From Enterobacter sp. JUb54 (GTDB taxonomy: Bacteria > Pseudomonadota > Gammaproteobacteria > Enterobacterales > Enterobacteriaceae), in the NCBI RefSeq assembly GCF_014298075.1, contig NZ_CP060418.1:1240001-1304000 (forward strand): a DNA stretch of 64,000 nucleotides, in the 5' to 3' direction. The translations under genes and the position numbers were made by a program. Position 1 is the stretch's first letter. Each line of letters opens with the position of its first letter. A model generated the notes under the pieces. It searched no databases, had not been told where the DNA came from, and saw only the letters and a list, made by a program, of their open reading frames with translations. This document shows, one piece after another, positions 18,293 to 27,637 of this stretch.

Positions 18293-18328
18293 CCCAGCCC
18301 GAATTTGACGGCGGGCAAGGAGCCGGGT

Positions 18329-19255
18329 GTGGCGACGGTCATCAATAATGCAATGCTGGAGACCATTCTGGCAGAAATCAGGCCGCTGATTGGGCGCGGC
18401 AAGGTGGCGGATTACATTCCGGCGCTGGCCAGCGTAAGCGGTAATAAACTCGGGGTAGCAATTTGTACGGTAGACGGTCAGCACTATTCTGCCGGCGATG
18501 CCCACGAGCGTTTTTCCATTCAATCTATCTCCAAAGTGCTGAGCCTGGTGGTGGCGATGAACCACTATCCGGAAGACGAAATCTGGCAGCGGGTGGGGAA
18601 AGATCCATCCGGGCAACCTTTCAACTCGCTGTTACAGCTGGAAATTGAGCAGGGCAAACCGCGCAATCCCTTTATTAATGCCGGGGCGCTGGTGGTCTGC
18701 GATATGCTGCAAAGCCGACTGAGTGCGCCGCGCCAGAGAATGCTGGAGATTGTGCGTCGTCTGAGCGGCGTCAGCGATATTGCCTACGATCCGGTGGTCG
18801 CACGTTCAGAGTTTGACCACTCGGCGCGCAATGCTGCGATTGCTTGGCTGATGAAATCGTTTGGTAATTTCCATAACGATGTCGCCACGGTGCTGCACAA
18901 CTATTTTCATTACTGCTCGCTGGAAATGAGCTGCGTCGAGCTGGCGCGAACCTTTCTGTTTCTCGCGGATCGCGGTGTCGCGCCACATCTCGATGCGCCG
19001 GTGATCGCCCCGATCCAGTCGCGGCAGGTGAACGCATTGATGATGACCAGCGGCATGTACCAGAACGCCGGTGAGTTTGCCTGGCGCGTCGGCCTGCCGG
19101 CAAAATCAGGCGTCGGCGGGGGGATTGTGGCGATCGTGCCGCAGGAGATGGCGATAGCGGTGTGGAGCCCGGAGCTTGATGAGGCCGGTAACTCGTTGGC
19201 GGGCACGGCGGTGCTGGAGAAACTCACTCACCAGCTGGGGCGGTCGGTATTCTGA
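18329..19255 (+). CDS. glsB: Glutaminase GlsB (YneH)
   Basis: A 308-residue glutaminase of the serine-dependent, beta-lactamase-like fold, converting glutamine to glutamate and ammonia. It has the S-x-x-K active-site motif in [10 protein letters not shown] and the block [11 protein letters not shown]. The GTG at 18329 follows AAGGAG by 6 nt and gives exactly the E. coli length; an earlier TTG frame start at 18305 is less likely. The stop overlaps the yneG start (TGATG). Confidence 0.93.
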   Translation: MATVINNAMLETILAEIRPLIGRGKVADYIPALASVSGNKLGVAICTVDGQHYSAGDAHERFSIQSISKVLSLVVAMNHYPEDEIWQRVGKDPSGQPFNSLLQLEIEQGKPRNPFINAGALVVCDMLQSRLSAPRQRMLEIVRRLSGVSDIAYDPVVARSEFDHSARNAAIAWLMKSFGNFHNDVATVLHNYFHYCSLEMSCVELARTFLFLADRGVAPHLDAPVIAPIQSRQVNALMMTSGMYQNAGEFAWRVGLPAKSGVGGGIVAIVPQEMAIAVWSPELDEAGNSLAGTAVLEKLTHQLGRSVF

Positions 19256-19620
19256 TGCGCTCAATCGATATGCTTTTTACTCGTCTGCAGGGCTCCGCTT
19301 TTCGCTCGCGCTTTCGGCTGGGCATCAAAGAGCGGCAATATTGCCTGGATAAAGGGGCGGAGGTAATCGATCAGCATGCGGCGGACTTTATCGCTCGCCG
19401 CCTGGCCCCGGCTGATATTGCCAATGATGGCAAACAGACCCCGATGCGCGGCCATCCGGTGTTTATTGCTCAGCATGCCACCGCCACCTGCTGTCGCGGC
19501 TGTCTGGCAAAATGGCACGCCATTCCTGCCGGGCGCGAGCTCAGCGCCGACGAGCAGCGCTATGTGGTGCAGGTTATCCATCACTGGTTAGTGATACAGA
19601 TGAATTCCCCGCAACGTTAG
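19255..19620 (+). CDS. yneG: DUF4186 protein YneG
   Basis: A 121-residue protein matching E. coli YneG. It has a conserved cysteine pair (TCCRGCLAKWH) and histidines (GHPVFIAQHATATCC) that look like a small metal site, although no function is known. It is translationally coupled to glsB through a one-base overlap and conserved with it in several enterobacteria, hinting at a role linked to glutamine catabolism. Confidence 0.85.
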   Translation: MRSIDMLFTRLQGSAFRSRFRLGIKERQYCLDKGAEVIDQHAADFIARRLAPADIANDGKQTPMRGHPVFIAQHATATCCRGCLAKWHAIPAGRELSADEQRYVVQVIHHWLVIQMNSPQR

Positions 19621-19628
19621 TTATGTTC

Positions 19629-19658
19629 ATTTCTCAGGCATGTATATGCCTGAGAAAT
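19629..19658 (+). terminator. Perfect 13-bp hairpin after yneG
   Basis: ATTTCTCAGGCAT (19629-19641) and ATGCCTGAGAAAT (19646-19658) form a perfect stem with a GTAT loop, 8 bp after the yneG stop. The 3-prime flank is ATTCTC and lacks a T run. It may end the sad-glsB-yneG transcript or serve as an operator for dgcF. Confidence 0.55.
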
Positions 19659-19735
19659 ATTCTCATGCTATGATAATCCGCTAACTAATTATTAACATAA
19701 TAATTGCCTGAAACAATTAGACGGATAATTACTGA

Positions 19736-21157
19736 ATGTCTTCACTGTCGATTCGGTCATTCACTGCGTTTCGTGAGGAACAGCCCGTGCGTGATGCACT
19801 GGTGTTATTCACAATCACTTTATTGCTCCATTTTCTCGGCGCGATGCTGCGTCTGGTACAGGAACTCTCTTTTTTCTGGCCGCTGAATGCTGTGCTGGCA
19901 GGGATCTTCGCGCGTTATGTCTGGCTAAATCGTAGCTACTTTTATGCCGTCTGCTTTGGGGCGATGCTGGTTTACGATGGCTTAACCTCGCGTTGGGGAA
20001 TGGGCTATGCCTCGCTGCTGATTAACTTCTCGAATATTGTCTTTATTGTCACCCTGGCGCAGCTGGTGCTGTGGGATAAACGCCGCACCGACTCGATGCC
20101 CGGGCCGATAAATGTCCTCAATCTGTTCTGCTATTGTCTGCTGGCGGCGTTGCTCAGCGCGGCCGTCGGGGCGCTGGGCTCTGTGGATGTGGAACGAGAA
20201 ACCTTTATTTCACTACTGGTGGACTGGTTTAGCGAACAGTTCTCTACCGCGGTGCTGATCCTGCCGTTTATCCTGACGGTGTCGATCCCCTCCGGACTGA
20301 GCGGTTTCCGCTGGAGTCAGCTGTTGCCGGTTATCGTGCTGGTGTTGTCGGTTATTCTGGGCGTCGCCGTGGGGGGCGCCGGTAGCATCACCTTCCCGCT
20401 GCCGGCGCTGATCTGGTGTGCTATTCGCTATCCGCTGCCGCTGACCTGCCTGCTGACTTTTCTGACCGGCATCGGGGAGATCCTGCTGGTGGCTAACGCT
20501 CTGATTCATCTCTCTCCTGATACCCACCTGCAGCCGTGGCAGCTGTTTTCAACCCGTCTCGGGATTGCGGCGATGTTGATTAGCCCGGTGATTGTGGCGT
20601 CCAGCGTGGAGGCGATTAACAACCTGGTCAAACAGCTGGCGCTGCGGGCCGATTTTGATTTCCAGACCCGGGTGTATTCGCGTTCGGGATTAAGCGAGTC
20701 GCTGAAGCGTCAGCCGCTGTCCGAAGCGCAGGTATTGACGGTGATGGTGCTCGACATCGATGGCTTCAAGCGGGTCAATGACCAGTGGGGCCATGAGTGC
20801 GGCGATTGCGTGCTGGCGCAGCTGGCCCAGCGGGTGCGGGAGCTGGCCGGCGAGCAGGGAATGGTGGCGCGTATCGGCGGGGAAGAGTTTGCAGTGGCCA
20901 GCCTGGGCGCGACGGCGCAGGCCGGGCAGCAGCTGGCGGAGAAAATTCGCCAGGGCGTCGAGGCGCAAACCTTTGTCTGGGGGCAACAGCAGATCAAGCT
21001 GACCATCAGCATGGGGCTTGAGTGTCGTCCGATTGGTTCCGGGCGGATCACCGAACTCTTTAATCAGCTGCTGATGGTGGCCGACGATTATCTTATTAGC
21101 GCCAAAAAAGCAGGGCGCAATCGTATTTTCACGCCGACTCTGGCGGAGAATGGGTAA
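19736..21157 (+). CDS. dgcF: Membrane diguanylate cyclase DgcF (YneF)
   Basis: A 473-residue protein that makes cyclic di-GMP from two GTP. About eight N-terminal membrane helices (to about residue 305) form a MASE1-type sensor, followed by a C-terminal GGDEF domain with an intact active site GGEEF at 381-385. The RxxD product-inhibition site expected five residues before it is absent. It corresponds to E. coli YneF in the same position next to yneG and uxaB. The ribosome-binding site is weak. Confidence 0.88.
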   Translation: MSSLSIRSFTAFREEQPVRDALVLFTITLLLHFLGAMLRLVQELSFFWPLNAVLAGIFARYVWLNRSYFYAVCFGAMLVYDGLTSRWGMGYASLLINFSNIVFIVTLAQLVLWDKRRTDSMPGPINVLNLFCYCLLAALLSAAVGALGSVDVERETFISLLVDWFSEQFSTAVLILPFILTVSIPSGLSGFRWSQLLPVIVLVLSVILGVAVGGAGSITFPLPALIWCAIRYPLPLTCLLTFLTGIGEILLVANALIHLSPDTHLQPWQLFSTRLGIAAMLISPVIVASSVEAINNLVKQLALRADFDFQTRVYSRSGLSESLKRQPLSEAQVLTVMVLDIDGFKRVNDQWGHECGDCVLAQLAQRVRELAGEQGMVARIGGEEFAVASLGATAQAGQQLAEKIRQGVEAQTFVWGQQQIKLTISMGLECRPIGSGRITELFNQLLMVADDYLISAKKAGRNRIFTPTLAENG

Positions 21158-21238
21158 TAAGAAAATACGATGATAAAGCCGCTTGTGTTAAATATTAGTT
21201 AAAATCATAGTGATGTGGTTAATTTCAGGGAGCGACCC

Positions 21239-21766
21239 ATGACCACATCCTTTTCTTTCCGTTGCCTTTCGCACGACGATATTCTCGCCAACCTTTCCCG
21301 ACTTAGCGATATTCTGGCAGACAGCGTCAATGGCGGCGCGTCGGTGAGCTTTATGCTGCCGTTCGACCCGCAGACGGCCGAGGCCTTCTGGCACCGCACT
21401 GCACGCAGCGTCGACGCTGGCGAACGGCTGGTGCTGGTGGCTGAACAGGCCGGGCAGATTGTCGGGACGGTACAGCTGATTACCGATCAACCAGAGAACC
21501 AACCGCACCGCGCCGACGTAGCCAAACTTTTGGTTCACCAAAATGCCCGACGTCAGGGGGTAGCGAATGCGCTGATGGCATATCTGGAGCAGCAGGCGCG
21601 CCAGCAGGGCAAATCGGTGCTGGTACTCGATACCGCCACAGGCAGCGGTGCTGAACGCTTCTACGTCCAGTGTGGCTGGGAAAAAGCCGGGGAAATCCCG
21701 CGCTATGCCTTGATGCCGGACGGAAAGATGACCGCCACCTCACTGTTCTATAAGTTCCTGCAATAA
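21239..21766 (+). CDS. GNAT-family N-acetyltransferase
   Basis: A 175-residue GNAT protein. Motif A is LLVHQNARRQGVANALM and the C-terminal motif is GAERFYVQCGWEKAGEIP. CAGGGAG precedes the ATG at 21239. It is typical of the acetyltransferases that acylate small molecules or toxins, but the substrate cannot be told. It lies between dgcF and uxaB. Confidence 0.84.
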   Translation: MTTSFSFRCLSHDDILANLSRLSDILADSVNGGASVSFMLPFDPQTAEAFWHRTARSVDAGERLVLVAEQAGQIVGTVQLITDQPENQPHRADVAKLLVHQNARRQGVANALMAYLEQQARQQGKSVLVLDTATGSGAERFYVQCGWEKAGEIPRYALMPDGKMTATSLFYKFLQ

Positions 21767-21814
21767 CAGAGACAGGTTTGATCAAAACACGGTTTTATTC
21801 TTAGAAAAGCTGAT

Positions 21815-21832
21815 AAGTTATTACACCAATTA
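21815..21832. promoter_or_regulatory. ExuR/UxuR-like operator upstream of uxaB
   Basis: AAGTTATTACACCAATTA matches 13 of 18 positions of the hexuronate-repressor palindrome AAATTGGTATACCAATTT. It sits 37 bp before the uxaB start codon, where repression by galacturonate-responsive ExuR is expected. Confidence 0.5.
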
Positions 21833-21868
21833 CTCAGGTTGTATGACTACTCTAAGAGGGAACCTATT

Positions 21869-23320
21869 GTGAAAACATTAAATCGTCGTGATTTCCCCGG
21901 CGCGCAGTACCCTGAACGTATCATTCAGTTTGGCGAAGGCAACTTCCTTCGCGCCTTTGTTGACTGGCAGCTGGACCTGCTGAATGAGCATACCGACCTG
22001 AATGCCGGGGTGGTCATCGTTCGTCCGATCGAGAGTGCGTTCCCGCCTTCGCTCAGCACTCAGGACGGGCTGTACACCACCATCATTCGCGGGCTGAACG
22101 AGCAGGGCGAAGCGGTCAGCGACGCGCGCCTGATTCGTTCGGTCAATCGGGAGATCAGCGTCTACGCGGATTACGACGAGTTCCTGCGTCTGGCCCATAA
22201 TCCGGACATGCGCTTTGTGTTTTCCAATACCACCGAAGCCGGTATCAGCTACCACGCGGGCGATCGTTTCGACGATGCGCCGGCGGTGAGCTACCCGGCG
22301 AAGCTGACCCGTCTGCTGTACGAACGCTACAGCCACTTTGCGGGCGCGGCGGATAAAGGCTGGATCATCATTCCTTGCGAGCTGATTGACTACAACGGCG
22401 AAGCGCTGCGTGAACTGGTGCTGCGCTATGCTCACGAGTGGGCGCTGCCGTCAGCCTTTATCACCTGGCTGCAAGATGCAAATGCCTTCTGCTCTACGCT
22501 GGTGGACCGCATTGTGACCGGCTATCCGCGCGATGAAGCCGAAGCGATTGAAGCCCAGTTGGGCTATAAAGACGGTTTCCTGGCGACCGCCGAACATTTC
22601 TACCTGTTCGTTATCCAGGGGCCGAAGTCGCTGGCTGCCGAGCTGCGTCTCGATAAACTCCCGCTTAACGTCCTGATTGTTGACGATATCAAGCCGTACA
22701 AAGAGCGCAAAGTGGCGATCCTCAACGGCGCGCACACCGCGCTGGTACCGGTGGCCTTCCAGGCTGGTCTGGATACCGTGGGTGAAGCCATGAATGACCA
22801 GGAGATCTGCGCTTTCGTCGAGAAGGCGATTTATGAAGAGATCATTCCGGTGCTGGATCTGCCGCGTGACGAGCTGGAGTCGTTTGCCAGCGCCGTGACC
22901 GGGCGTTTCCGCAACCCGTACATTAAGCATCAGCTGCTGTCTATCGCCCTCAACGGCATGACCAAATACCGCACGCGTATTCTGCCGCAGCTGCTGGCAG
23001 GGCAGGCAAAATCGGGCAAACTCCCGGCCCGTCTGACGTTCGCGCTGGCGGCACTGATTGCGTTTTATCGGGGAGAGCGCGATGGCGAAAGCTATCCGGT
23101 GCAGGATGATGCCGAATGGATGACCCGTTTCCAGACCCTCTGGGCGCAGCATCGTGATGCGCAGCTCTGCACCAGTGAACTGGTTAAAGCCGTGCTGTCG
23201 GTAACCTCCCACTGGGAGCAGGACCTGACGCAGATCCCGGGGCTGGTAGAGCAGGTGAGCCTGGACCTGGACGCAATTTTACTGCGTGGCATGCGCGCAG
23301 CTGTCAAACCGCTGTGCTGA
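21869..23320 (+). CDS. uxaB: Tagaturonate reductase UxaB
   Basis: UxaB (altronate oxidoreductase) reduces D-tagaturonate to D-altronate with NADH in galacturonate breakdown. The 483-residue product from the GTG at 21869 has exactly the E. coli length and is almost colinear ([40 protein letters not shown]). AAGAGGG precedes the GTG. No other hexuronate gene is present, so the pathway partners are elsewhere, as in E. coli. Confidence 0.95.
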   Translation: MKTLNRRDFPGAQYPERIIQFGEGNFLRAFVDWQLDLLNEHTDLNAGVVIVRPIESAFPPSLSTQDGLYTTIIRGLNEQGEAVSDARLIRSVNREISVYADYDEFLRLAHNPDMRFVFSNTTEAGISYHAGDRFDDAPAVSYPAKLTRLLYERYSHFAGAADKGWIIIPCELIDYNGEALRELVLRYAHEWALPSAFITWLQDANAFCSTLVDRIVTGYPRDEAEAIEAQLGYKDGFLATAEHFYLFVIQGPKSLAAELRLDKLPLNVLIVDDIKPYKERKVAILNGAHTALVPVAFQAGLDTVGEAMNDQEICAFVEKAIYEEIIPVLDLPRDELESFASAVTGRFRNPYIKHQLLSIALNGMTKYRTRILPQLLAGQAKSGKLPARLTFALAALIAFYRGERDGESYPVQDDAEWMTRFQTLWAQHRDAQLCTSELVKAVLSVTSHWEQDLTQIPGLVEQVSLDLDAILLRGMRAAVKPLC

Positions 23321-23345
23321 TACGATGATGTCGTGATGTGATGAG

Positions 23346-23377
23346 AACCCGGCCATACTGCTGCCGGGTTTTTTTAT
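23346..23377 (+). terminator. Terminator of uxaB
   Basis: AACCCGGC (23346-23353) pairs with GCCGGGTT (23363-23370) around a 9-nt loop, followed by a T run to 23377. It is a strong intrinsic terminator directly after uxaB. Confidence 0.9.
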
Positions 23378-23636
23378 TATCGCTCAGTAGTTACAACATA
23401 CTTATTTATTTTATGAATACTTAGCCCGAGCAGGTCTGGAACATCGGGAAACGTTCGCTTAGCAGGCCTGCCTGACAATCTCCAGATAAAGCCGAATAGA
23501 GGCAAATCGTGCCCTCGGTGCTTGAACTAATTTTCTGACCGGAAAATAATGGCTTATCGTACATTCCGGGTGGGCTTACATCGCACACGTTCGTGCAGAC
23601 ATCGCCTGATGGATGAAACGCCAAAGAGGATAGCCC
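23378..23636. other. Intergenic stretch after the uxaB terminator
   Basis: About 260 bp without a convincing gene. A minus-strand frame of 82 codons (23421-23669) runs through it and into the next gene, but has no good ribosome-binding site and no recognisable sequence. The region presumably carries the promoter of the acetyltransferase at 23637. Confidence 0.5.
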
Positions 23637-24077
23637 ATGGCCGTAGAGATTCGTGATATTCATCAACATGATAAATCACAGTGGTTGCTGCTGTGGGAAG
23701 GTTACACCGGCTTTTACGGCAGTCCGCAACCTGAGGATGTGACCGAATTTACCTGGCAACGTCTGCTCGATGACGCCTCCCCGGTGCTGGGACGTGTCGC
23801 GGTAGTGGACGGCCGCGTGGTGGGTTTTGCGATCTGCGTTTTGCACGAAGGCACATGGGTGAAAACCCCCATCTGCTATCTGGAAGATCTGTTTGTTGAA
23901 CCGCATATGCGCGGCCGGGGTATCGCCAGGCAACTCCTGCAGACCCTGCACGCCGAGGGCAAAGCTCAGGGCTGGTCGCGCCTGTACTGGCATACTCGCA
24001 ACGATAATCCTGCCCGCCGGTTGTATGACGAGTTTACTCCCGCCGATGATTACGTACGTTATCGCGTGACGCTGTAA
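23637..24077 (+). CDS. GNAT-family N-acetyltransferase
   Basis: A 146-residue GNAT protein with motif A LFVEPHMRGRGIARQLLQTL and C-terminal motif RLYWHTRNDNPARRLYDEF. AGAGGAT precedes the ATG. This sequence pattern is common in enterobacterial acetyltransferases of unassigned substrate. It stands alone on the plus strand. Confidence 0.86.
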   Translation: MAVEIRDIHQHDKSQWLLLWEGYTGFYGSPQPEDVTEFTWQRLLDDASPVLGRVAVVDGRVVGFAICVLHEGTWVKTPICYLEDLFVEPHMRGRGIARQLLQTLHAEGKAQGWSRLYWHTRNDNPARRLYDEFTPADDYVRYRVTL

Positions 24078-24148
24078 CGTTTATAAGCAGTAGGATGTGG
24101 TTTCACTCAGCCTGTCTGACCGCTGAAAACGATTCAGGAGAAGGAAAA

Positions 24149-24247
24149 ATGGAAAAACGTATTGAGACCGCCATTAACCTGATTGTGTTTCTGTCACTGC
24201 TGGCCACCGCGTGGGATCTCTCACTGGTGCATCATCTTTCCTGGTAA
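24149..24247 (+). CDS. Small hydrophobic protein, 32 residues
   Basis: A short open frame encodes 32 residues: a charged start (MEKRIE), one predicted membrane helix (AINLIVFLSLLATAWDLSL) and a histidine-containing tail. It is preceded by CAGGAGAAGGAAAA, an unusually strong ribosome-binding site at ideal distance from the ATG, which argues for translation. I do not recognise it. It lies between an acetyltransferase and tam and resembles single-pass membrane microproteins that modulate a larger membrane partner. Confidence 0.55.
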   Translation: MEKRIETAINLIVFLSLLATAWDLSLVHHLSW

Positions 24248-24292
24248 ACCTGCCATTCGGCGCCATCCCGGCGCCGTTGTTACGATCTTTTG

Positions 24293-25054
24293 TCAGACGC
24301 TGTGCTTGCGGGCTACGATAAACAGGCGCGGGAATAACAGCAGCACCTTTCCGTTACACTGTAACGGATAGTGCTGTTGCAGCAACGCCAGATAGCGCTG
24401 GAGAAAGGCTTCGCGTTGTTCGGCATCCAGCGGTTGTAGATACGGGCGTAACCCGGTCGATTGCAGCCAGTCGATAATCGCCTGGTGAGATGCCAGAGGG
24501 TGATAATAGGTGGTGCGCCAGATATCAACCTCGCAGCCGCTGCGGGTCAGAATATCGTAGTAGGCCTGAGCCGACGGCAGCGGATGGCGTCCGCTCTCTG
24601 CATACCCCAGCTCCTGTGCCGTCTGACGCATCAGCGTATGGGACGGCTCCTGCCAGTTATCCGGCATCTGCACCGCCAGCAGGCCATGCGGTGCAAGCTG
24701 GCTGACCAGCTGCGGGAACAGCGTTTCATGGTCCGTCAACCACTGCAGCGACGCGTTGGCATAGATAAGATCGGCCGGACGTTCAGGTTGATACTCGCGA
24801 ATATCGGCGGTGACAAAGTGGCAGGACGGCAGGGCCTGCGCCGCTTCTTCCAGCATCGCCGGTGAGTTATCGACCCCGACAATGGTGGCTTCTGGCCAGG
24901 CATGATGCAGCAAGGCGGTGCTGTTCCCCGGTCCACAGCCCAAATCAACGGCAAACGTCACCGGCTGGTCTGCAATGCGGGCCACTAATTCTGCCGCAGG
25001 GCGAGTACGTTCGGCACCAAACTTCAGATATAACGAGGGATTCCAGTCTGCCAT
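24293..25054 (-). CDS. tam: Trans-aconitate 2-methyltransferase Tam
   Basis: A 253-residue SAM-dependent methyltransferase matching E. coli Tam, which methylates trans-aconitate, a spontaneous inhibitor-like by-product of the citrate cycle. Motif I is [10 protein letters not shown], and the N-terminal [20 protein letters not shown] is typical. The ATG at 25054 follows CGGAGATATGC and is preferred to the upstream in-frame ATG at 25072. In E. coli tam also neighbours the uxaB region; the yneE gene found between them there is absent here. Confidence 0.93.
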   Translation of the reverse strand: MADWNPSLYLKFGAERTRPAAELVARIADQPVTFAVDLGCGPGNSTALLHHAWPEATIVGVDNSPAMLEEAAQALPSCHFVTADIREYQPERPADLIYANASLQWLTDHETLFPQLVSQLAPHGLLAVQMPDNWQEPSHTLMRQTAQELGYAESGRHPLPSAQAYYDILTRSGCEVDIWRTTYYHPLASHQAIIDWLQSTGLRPYLQPLDAEQREAFLQRYLALLQQHYPLQCNGKVLLLFPRLFIVARKHSV

Positions 25055-25247
25055 GCATATCTCCGGATACAATTAAGCGCGTTCATCAGCATAGAGGGCA
25101 ATGCTCGAAGGTAAAACGCATTTAGTGTTGCTGATTGTTGTTACCGATGGTGGGCACTAAAAGTGACAGCGTCACGTGGTTCTCGTCGCTAAAACGCATC
25201 ATCCCGCTGACCGCGAGAGAAGCCGGAGAGCCCGGCTTTGACGGGGA

Positions 25248-25538
25248 TTATTCGCTGTCTTTGAGGGTTTCAGCCCGTTTCGCCGTGGCGTAGACAAAAT
25301 CCAGCATCGGCTCCAGGTCAGTGTCATAACCGGCCTGAATGATTTTTCCGCGCAACCACTCAATTTCGCTGGTGATATCCGGGTGGAAAATGTTGTTGTC
25401 CTGGGCTTTACGTAACCACTTCAGCAGAAAGTTATTCTTCCCCCTGACGCCACCTGATTTTTTTGATTTTCCATGTATTTTCAGCGCCACCAGAATGCAG
25501 TAGTAGAAATGAACACGCTGATTAAAACTTTGATGCAT
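25248..25538 (-). CDS. Hypothetical protein, 96 residues
   Basis: A basic 96-residue protein without signal peptide, membrane segment or recognised domain. The C-terminal half (HPDITSEIEWLRGKIIQAG, ATAKRAETLKDSE) looks alpha-helical. The frame is convincing in length but the start is uncertain: the first ATG lacks a clear ribosome-binding site. It lies between the direct repeats TGACGGGGAT at 25239 and 25674, and its sequence is less GC-biased than its neighbours, so transferred or decayed DNA is possible. Confidence 0.5.
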   Translation of the reverse strand: MHQSFNQRVHFYYCILVALKIHGKSKKSGGVRGKNNFLLKWLRKAQDNNIFHPDITSEIEWLRGKIIQAGYDTDLEPMLDFVYATAKRAETLKDSE

Positions 25539-25656
25539 TTGCGTATTTCCCGCCAGACTCAGGGACTCACTGTACAGGCCAGTGATTCGGATTGGGCTAC
25601 GTAGCGGGCCTGGATCGTTGTCCTGCGATCTCTGTTATTTCACCCGTTACGCCAGT

Positions 25657-25710
25657 ACATCTGTTACCAGATGTGACGGGGATGTTGGCACGGATGCAGA
25701 ATCCCCGTCA
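25657..25710. repeat. Two adjacent inverted repeats
   Basis: ACATCTG-TTAC-CAGATGT (25657-25674) is followed at once by TGACGGGGAT (25674-25683) pairing with ATCCCCGTCA (25701-25710) over a 17-nt loop. A T run follows at 25722-25728, so the second stem could be a plus-strand terminator, but no plus-strand gene precedes it. The TGACGGGGAT block recurs at 25239-25248. Confidence 0.5.
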
Positions 25711-25766
25711 ATGAGTGATTATTTTTTTGCCTGTACAGCGCCTCGGTGGTGACCAAAGCACGGACT

Positions 25767-26957
25767 TTATGCAGGGTCTAAACTGGCACGTTGTTGTCGG
25801 TAAACGCGAAAAATCAGAATAAATGCCAGCACCACGACCACGGCGGCCAGAAGATAAATGGTATCCAGCGCGTAATACCCGGCTACCCATCCAGCCACTG
25901 GCCCGGTCAGCCCCAGCGCTAAATCGAGAAAGGCCGAATAGGTGCCCAGCGCGGTACCCTGGTTTTGCTCTTCAACCTGGCGTACCGCTTCAACCCCCAG
26001 CGCCGGAAATACCAGCGAGAAGCCGGAGCCGGTCAGCAGGGCGCCGAAGCCGGCAATCCATGCGGAAGGCGCCAGCCAGATGATCATCAGCCCAACACAC
26101 TCCACGGCAAAACAGACCAGCGAGACGCGCACGCCGCCGTAACGGGTGATCATATTGCCGGCGACCAGCCGGATGCAGATAAACCCGACGCTGAACAGCG
26201 ACAGCGTAAAGGCTGCGCCTTGCCACTGATGGGCAGAAAAGTAGAGCGTAATAAAGGTCGCGATAACTCCGAATCCGACCGTGCCCAGCGCCAGGCCCAG
26301 ACCGTAGGGCCAGATTTTACGAACCACCACATGGAATGGCGCGCGCACGCCCGCCGTCACGCTGACATCCTGGCGTGTACGGGCAAAGAGCAGGCCAACA
26401 AACGCCACCGCCACCACCACCACCGCGAAGCCGCTGATGCCAAAATAGCTGTTCAGCAGTACCCCCAGCGGTGCACCTACCGCCATCGCGACATAGGTCG
26501 CCACGCCGTTCCACGAGATAACGCGCGCGGTATGGATCGCCCCGACGGTTTTAATTCCCCACAGCGTTGCTCCGGTGGCGGTAAAGCTTTCGCCGACGCC
26601 GAGAAATACGCGGCCAATCAGCAATGCGCCAATCGCCAGCAGCGGCGTCGACTGCAACCCTACGGCAATCAGCGTAAACAGCCCGCTCAGCAGGCAGCAG
26701 ACGATCCCGAAGCTGACCACTTTTTTGGGGCCCCAGATATCCGTATAGCGCCCGGCGTGCGGACGACTGAACAGGGTTGAAATGTACTGCAGGCTGATGA
26801 CTACCCCGGCAATAAGCGTGCTGTAGCCCAGTTGATAGTGGATATAGCCGGGCAACACGGCGAGCGGAAGCCCGATCGACAGATAGCAGATGCAGGTGAA
26901 GACGACGATCGAAATGATGCGCAGATTAAGCTGAGTATTACTGACTGAAGAGGTCAT
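25767..26957 (-). CDS. MFS transporter, YhhS/YfcJ family
   Basis: A 396-residue, 12-helix major facilitator. Its motifs (IGLPLAVLPGYIHYQLGYS, SRPHAGRYTDIWGPKKVV, RVISWNGVATYVAMAVGAPL) place it with the E. coli YhhS and YfcJ exporters, whose physiological substrates are not firmly known. Arabinose-like sugar and drug export have been proposed for the family. It is divergent from the VOC gene and stands alone on its strand. Confidence 0.82.
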   Translation of the reverse strand: MTSSVSNTQLNLRIISIVVFTCICYLSIGLPLAVLPGYIHYQLGYSTLIAGVVISLQYISTLFSRPHAGRYTDIWGPKKVVSFGIVCCLLSGLFTLIAVGLQSTPLLAIGALLIGRVFLGVGESFTATGATLWGIKTVGAIHTARVISWNGVATYVAMAVGAPLGVLLNSYFGISGFAVVVVAVAFVGLLFARTRQDVSVTAGVRAPFHVVVRKIWPYGLGLALGTVGFGVIATFITLYFSAHQWQGAAFTLSLFSVGFICIRLVAGNMITRYGGVRVSLVCFAVECVGLMIIWLAPSAWIAGFGALLTGSGFSLVFPALGVEAVRQVEEQNQGTALGTYSAFLDLALGLTGPVAGWVAGYYALDTIYLLAAVVVVLAFILIFRVYRQQRASLDPA

Positions 26958-27149
26958 AACGCCATGGCAGTGAAAACAAACGGGCGATCAGCATAGCGCA
27001 GACCCAGCCGTCGGGACGAGTAAAGGATGCGTTTTCAGCCGAACCCACCAAAATTCGCATTGCGACAAGACGAATCTGTGCAAGTCCGGGTTTTCACTGT
27101 ATATATTTTCTCTCTGCCTCATCGGCTTGCTCATTATCCAGGAGGGAAC

Positions 27150-27593
27150 ATGACTGAAGATTTAGCGCATAGTGAAGTGCTGTTTGTGGCGGGATTTGGC
27201 CCCATTACGCAGAACACCGCTGACAGCCACTCGTTTTATTGTTCGGCGCTGGGGCTTCCCCTGAAGCCGATGCCCGGTAATCCCGACTACCTGCTGACTG
27301 AAAAGGATGCGCTGCCAGGGGTGAAACATTTTGCCCTCTGGCCGCTGGCCCAGGCGGCGACGTCCTGCTTTGGTCAGGAACAATGGCCCGCCGAAGTCAC
27401 GGTACCTCAGGCGTGGATTGAGTTCGAAGTGCGCGATATTGCGCTCGCCACCGATCAGCTGCTCGCTAAAGGTTATCAACTGCTGATCGCCAATCGGGTA
27501 GAGCCATGGGGGCAGACGGTCACGCGACTGCTCAGCCCGGAAGGGCTGCTGACCGGCCTGACCATCACGCCCTGGCTGCGCGAGGCGGTATGA
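27150..27593 (+). CDS. VOC-family (glyoxalase/bleomycin-resistance-like) protein
   Basis: A 147-residue single-domain VOC protein. It keeps the paired beta-alpha-beta-beta-beta layout: NTADSHSFYCSALGLPLKP near the N-terminus and the C-terminal block EPWGQTVTRLLSPEGLLTGL typical of VOC proteins. It may be a dioxygenase, isomerase or antibiotic-binding protein; metal ligands are not obvious. AGGAGGG precedes the ATG at 27150, so the longer frame from 27027 is rejected. Confidence 0.8.
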   Translation: MTEDLAHSEVLFVAGFGPITQNTADSHSFYCSALGLPLKPMPGNPDYLLTEKDALPGVKHFALWPLAQAATSCFGQEQWPAEVTVPQAWIEFEVRDIALATDQLLAKGYQLLIANRVEPWGQTVTRLLSPEGLLTGLTITPWLREAV

Positions 27594-27637
27594 TGAAGGC
27601 TCTCCGGTTTGCCACCGACAGCTAACGAGTAAAAGAC

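Noticed and set aside
23421-23669. 82-codon minus-strand frame after uxaB
   Set aside because: It overlaps the start of an acetyltransferase gene, has no good ribosome-binding site and shows no recognisable sequence.
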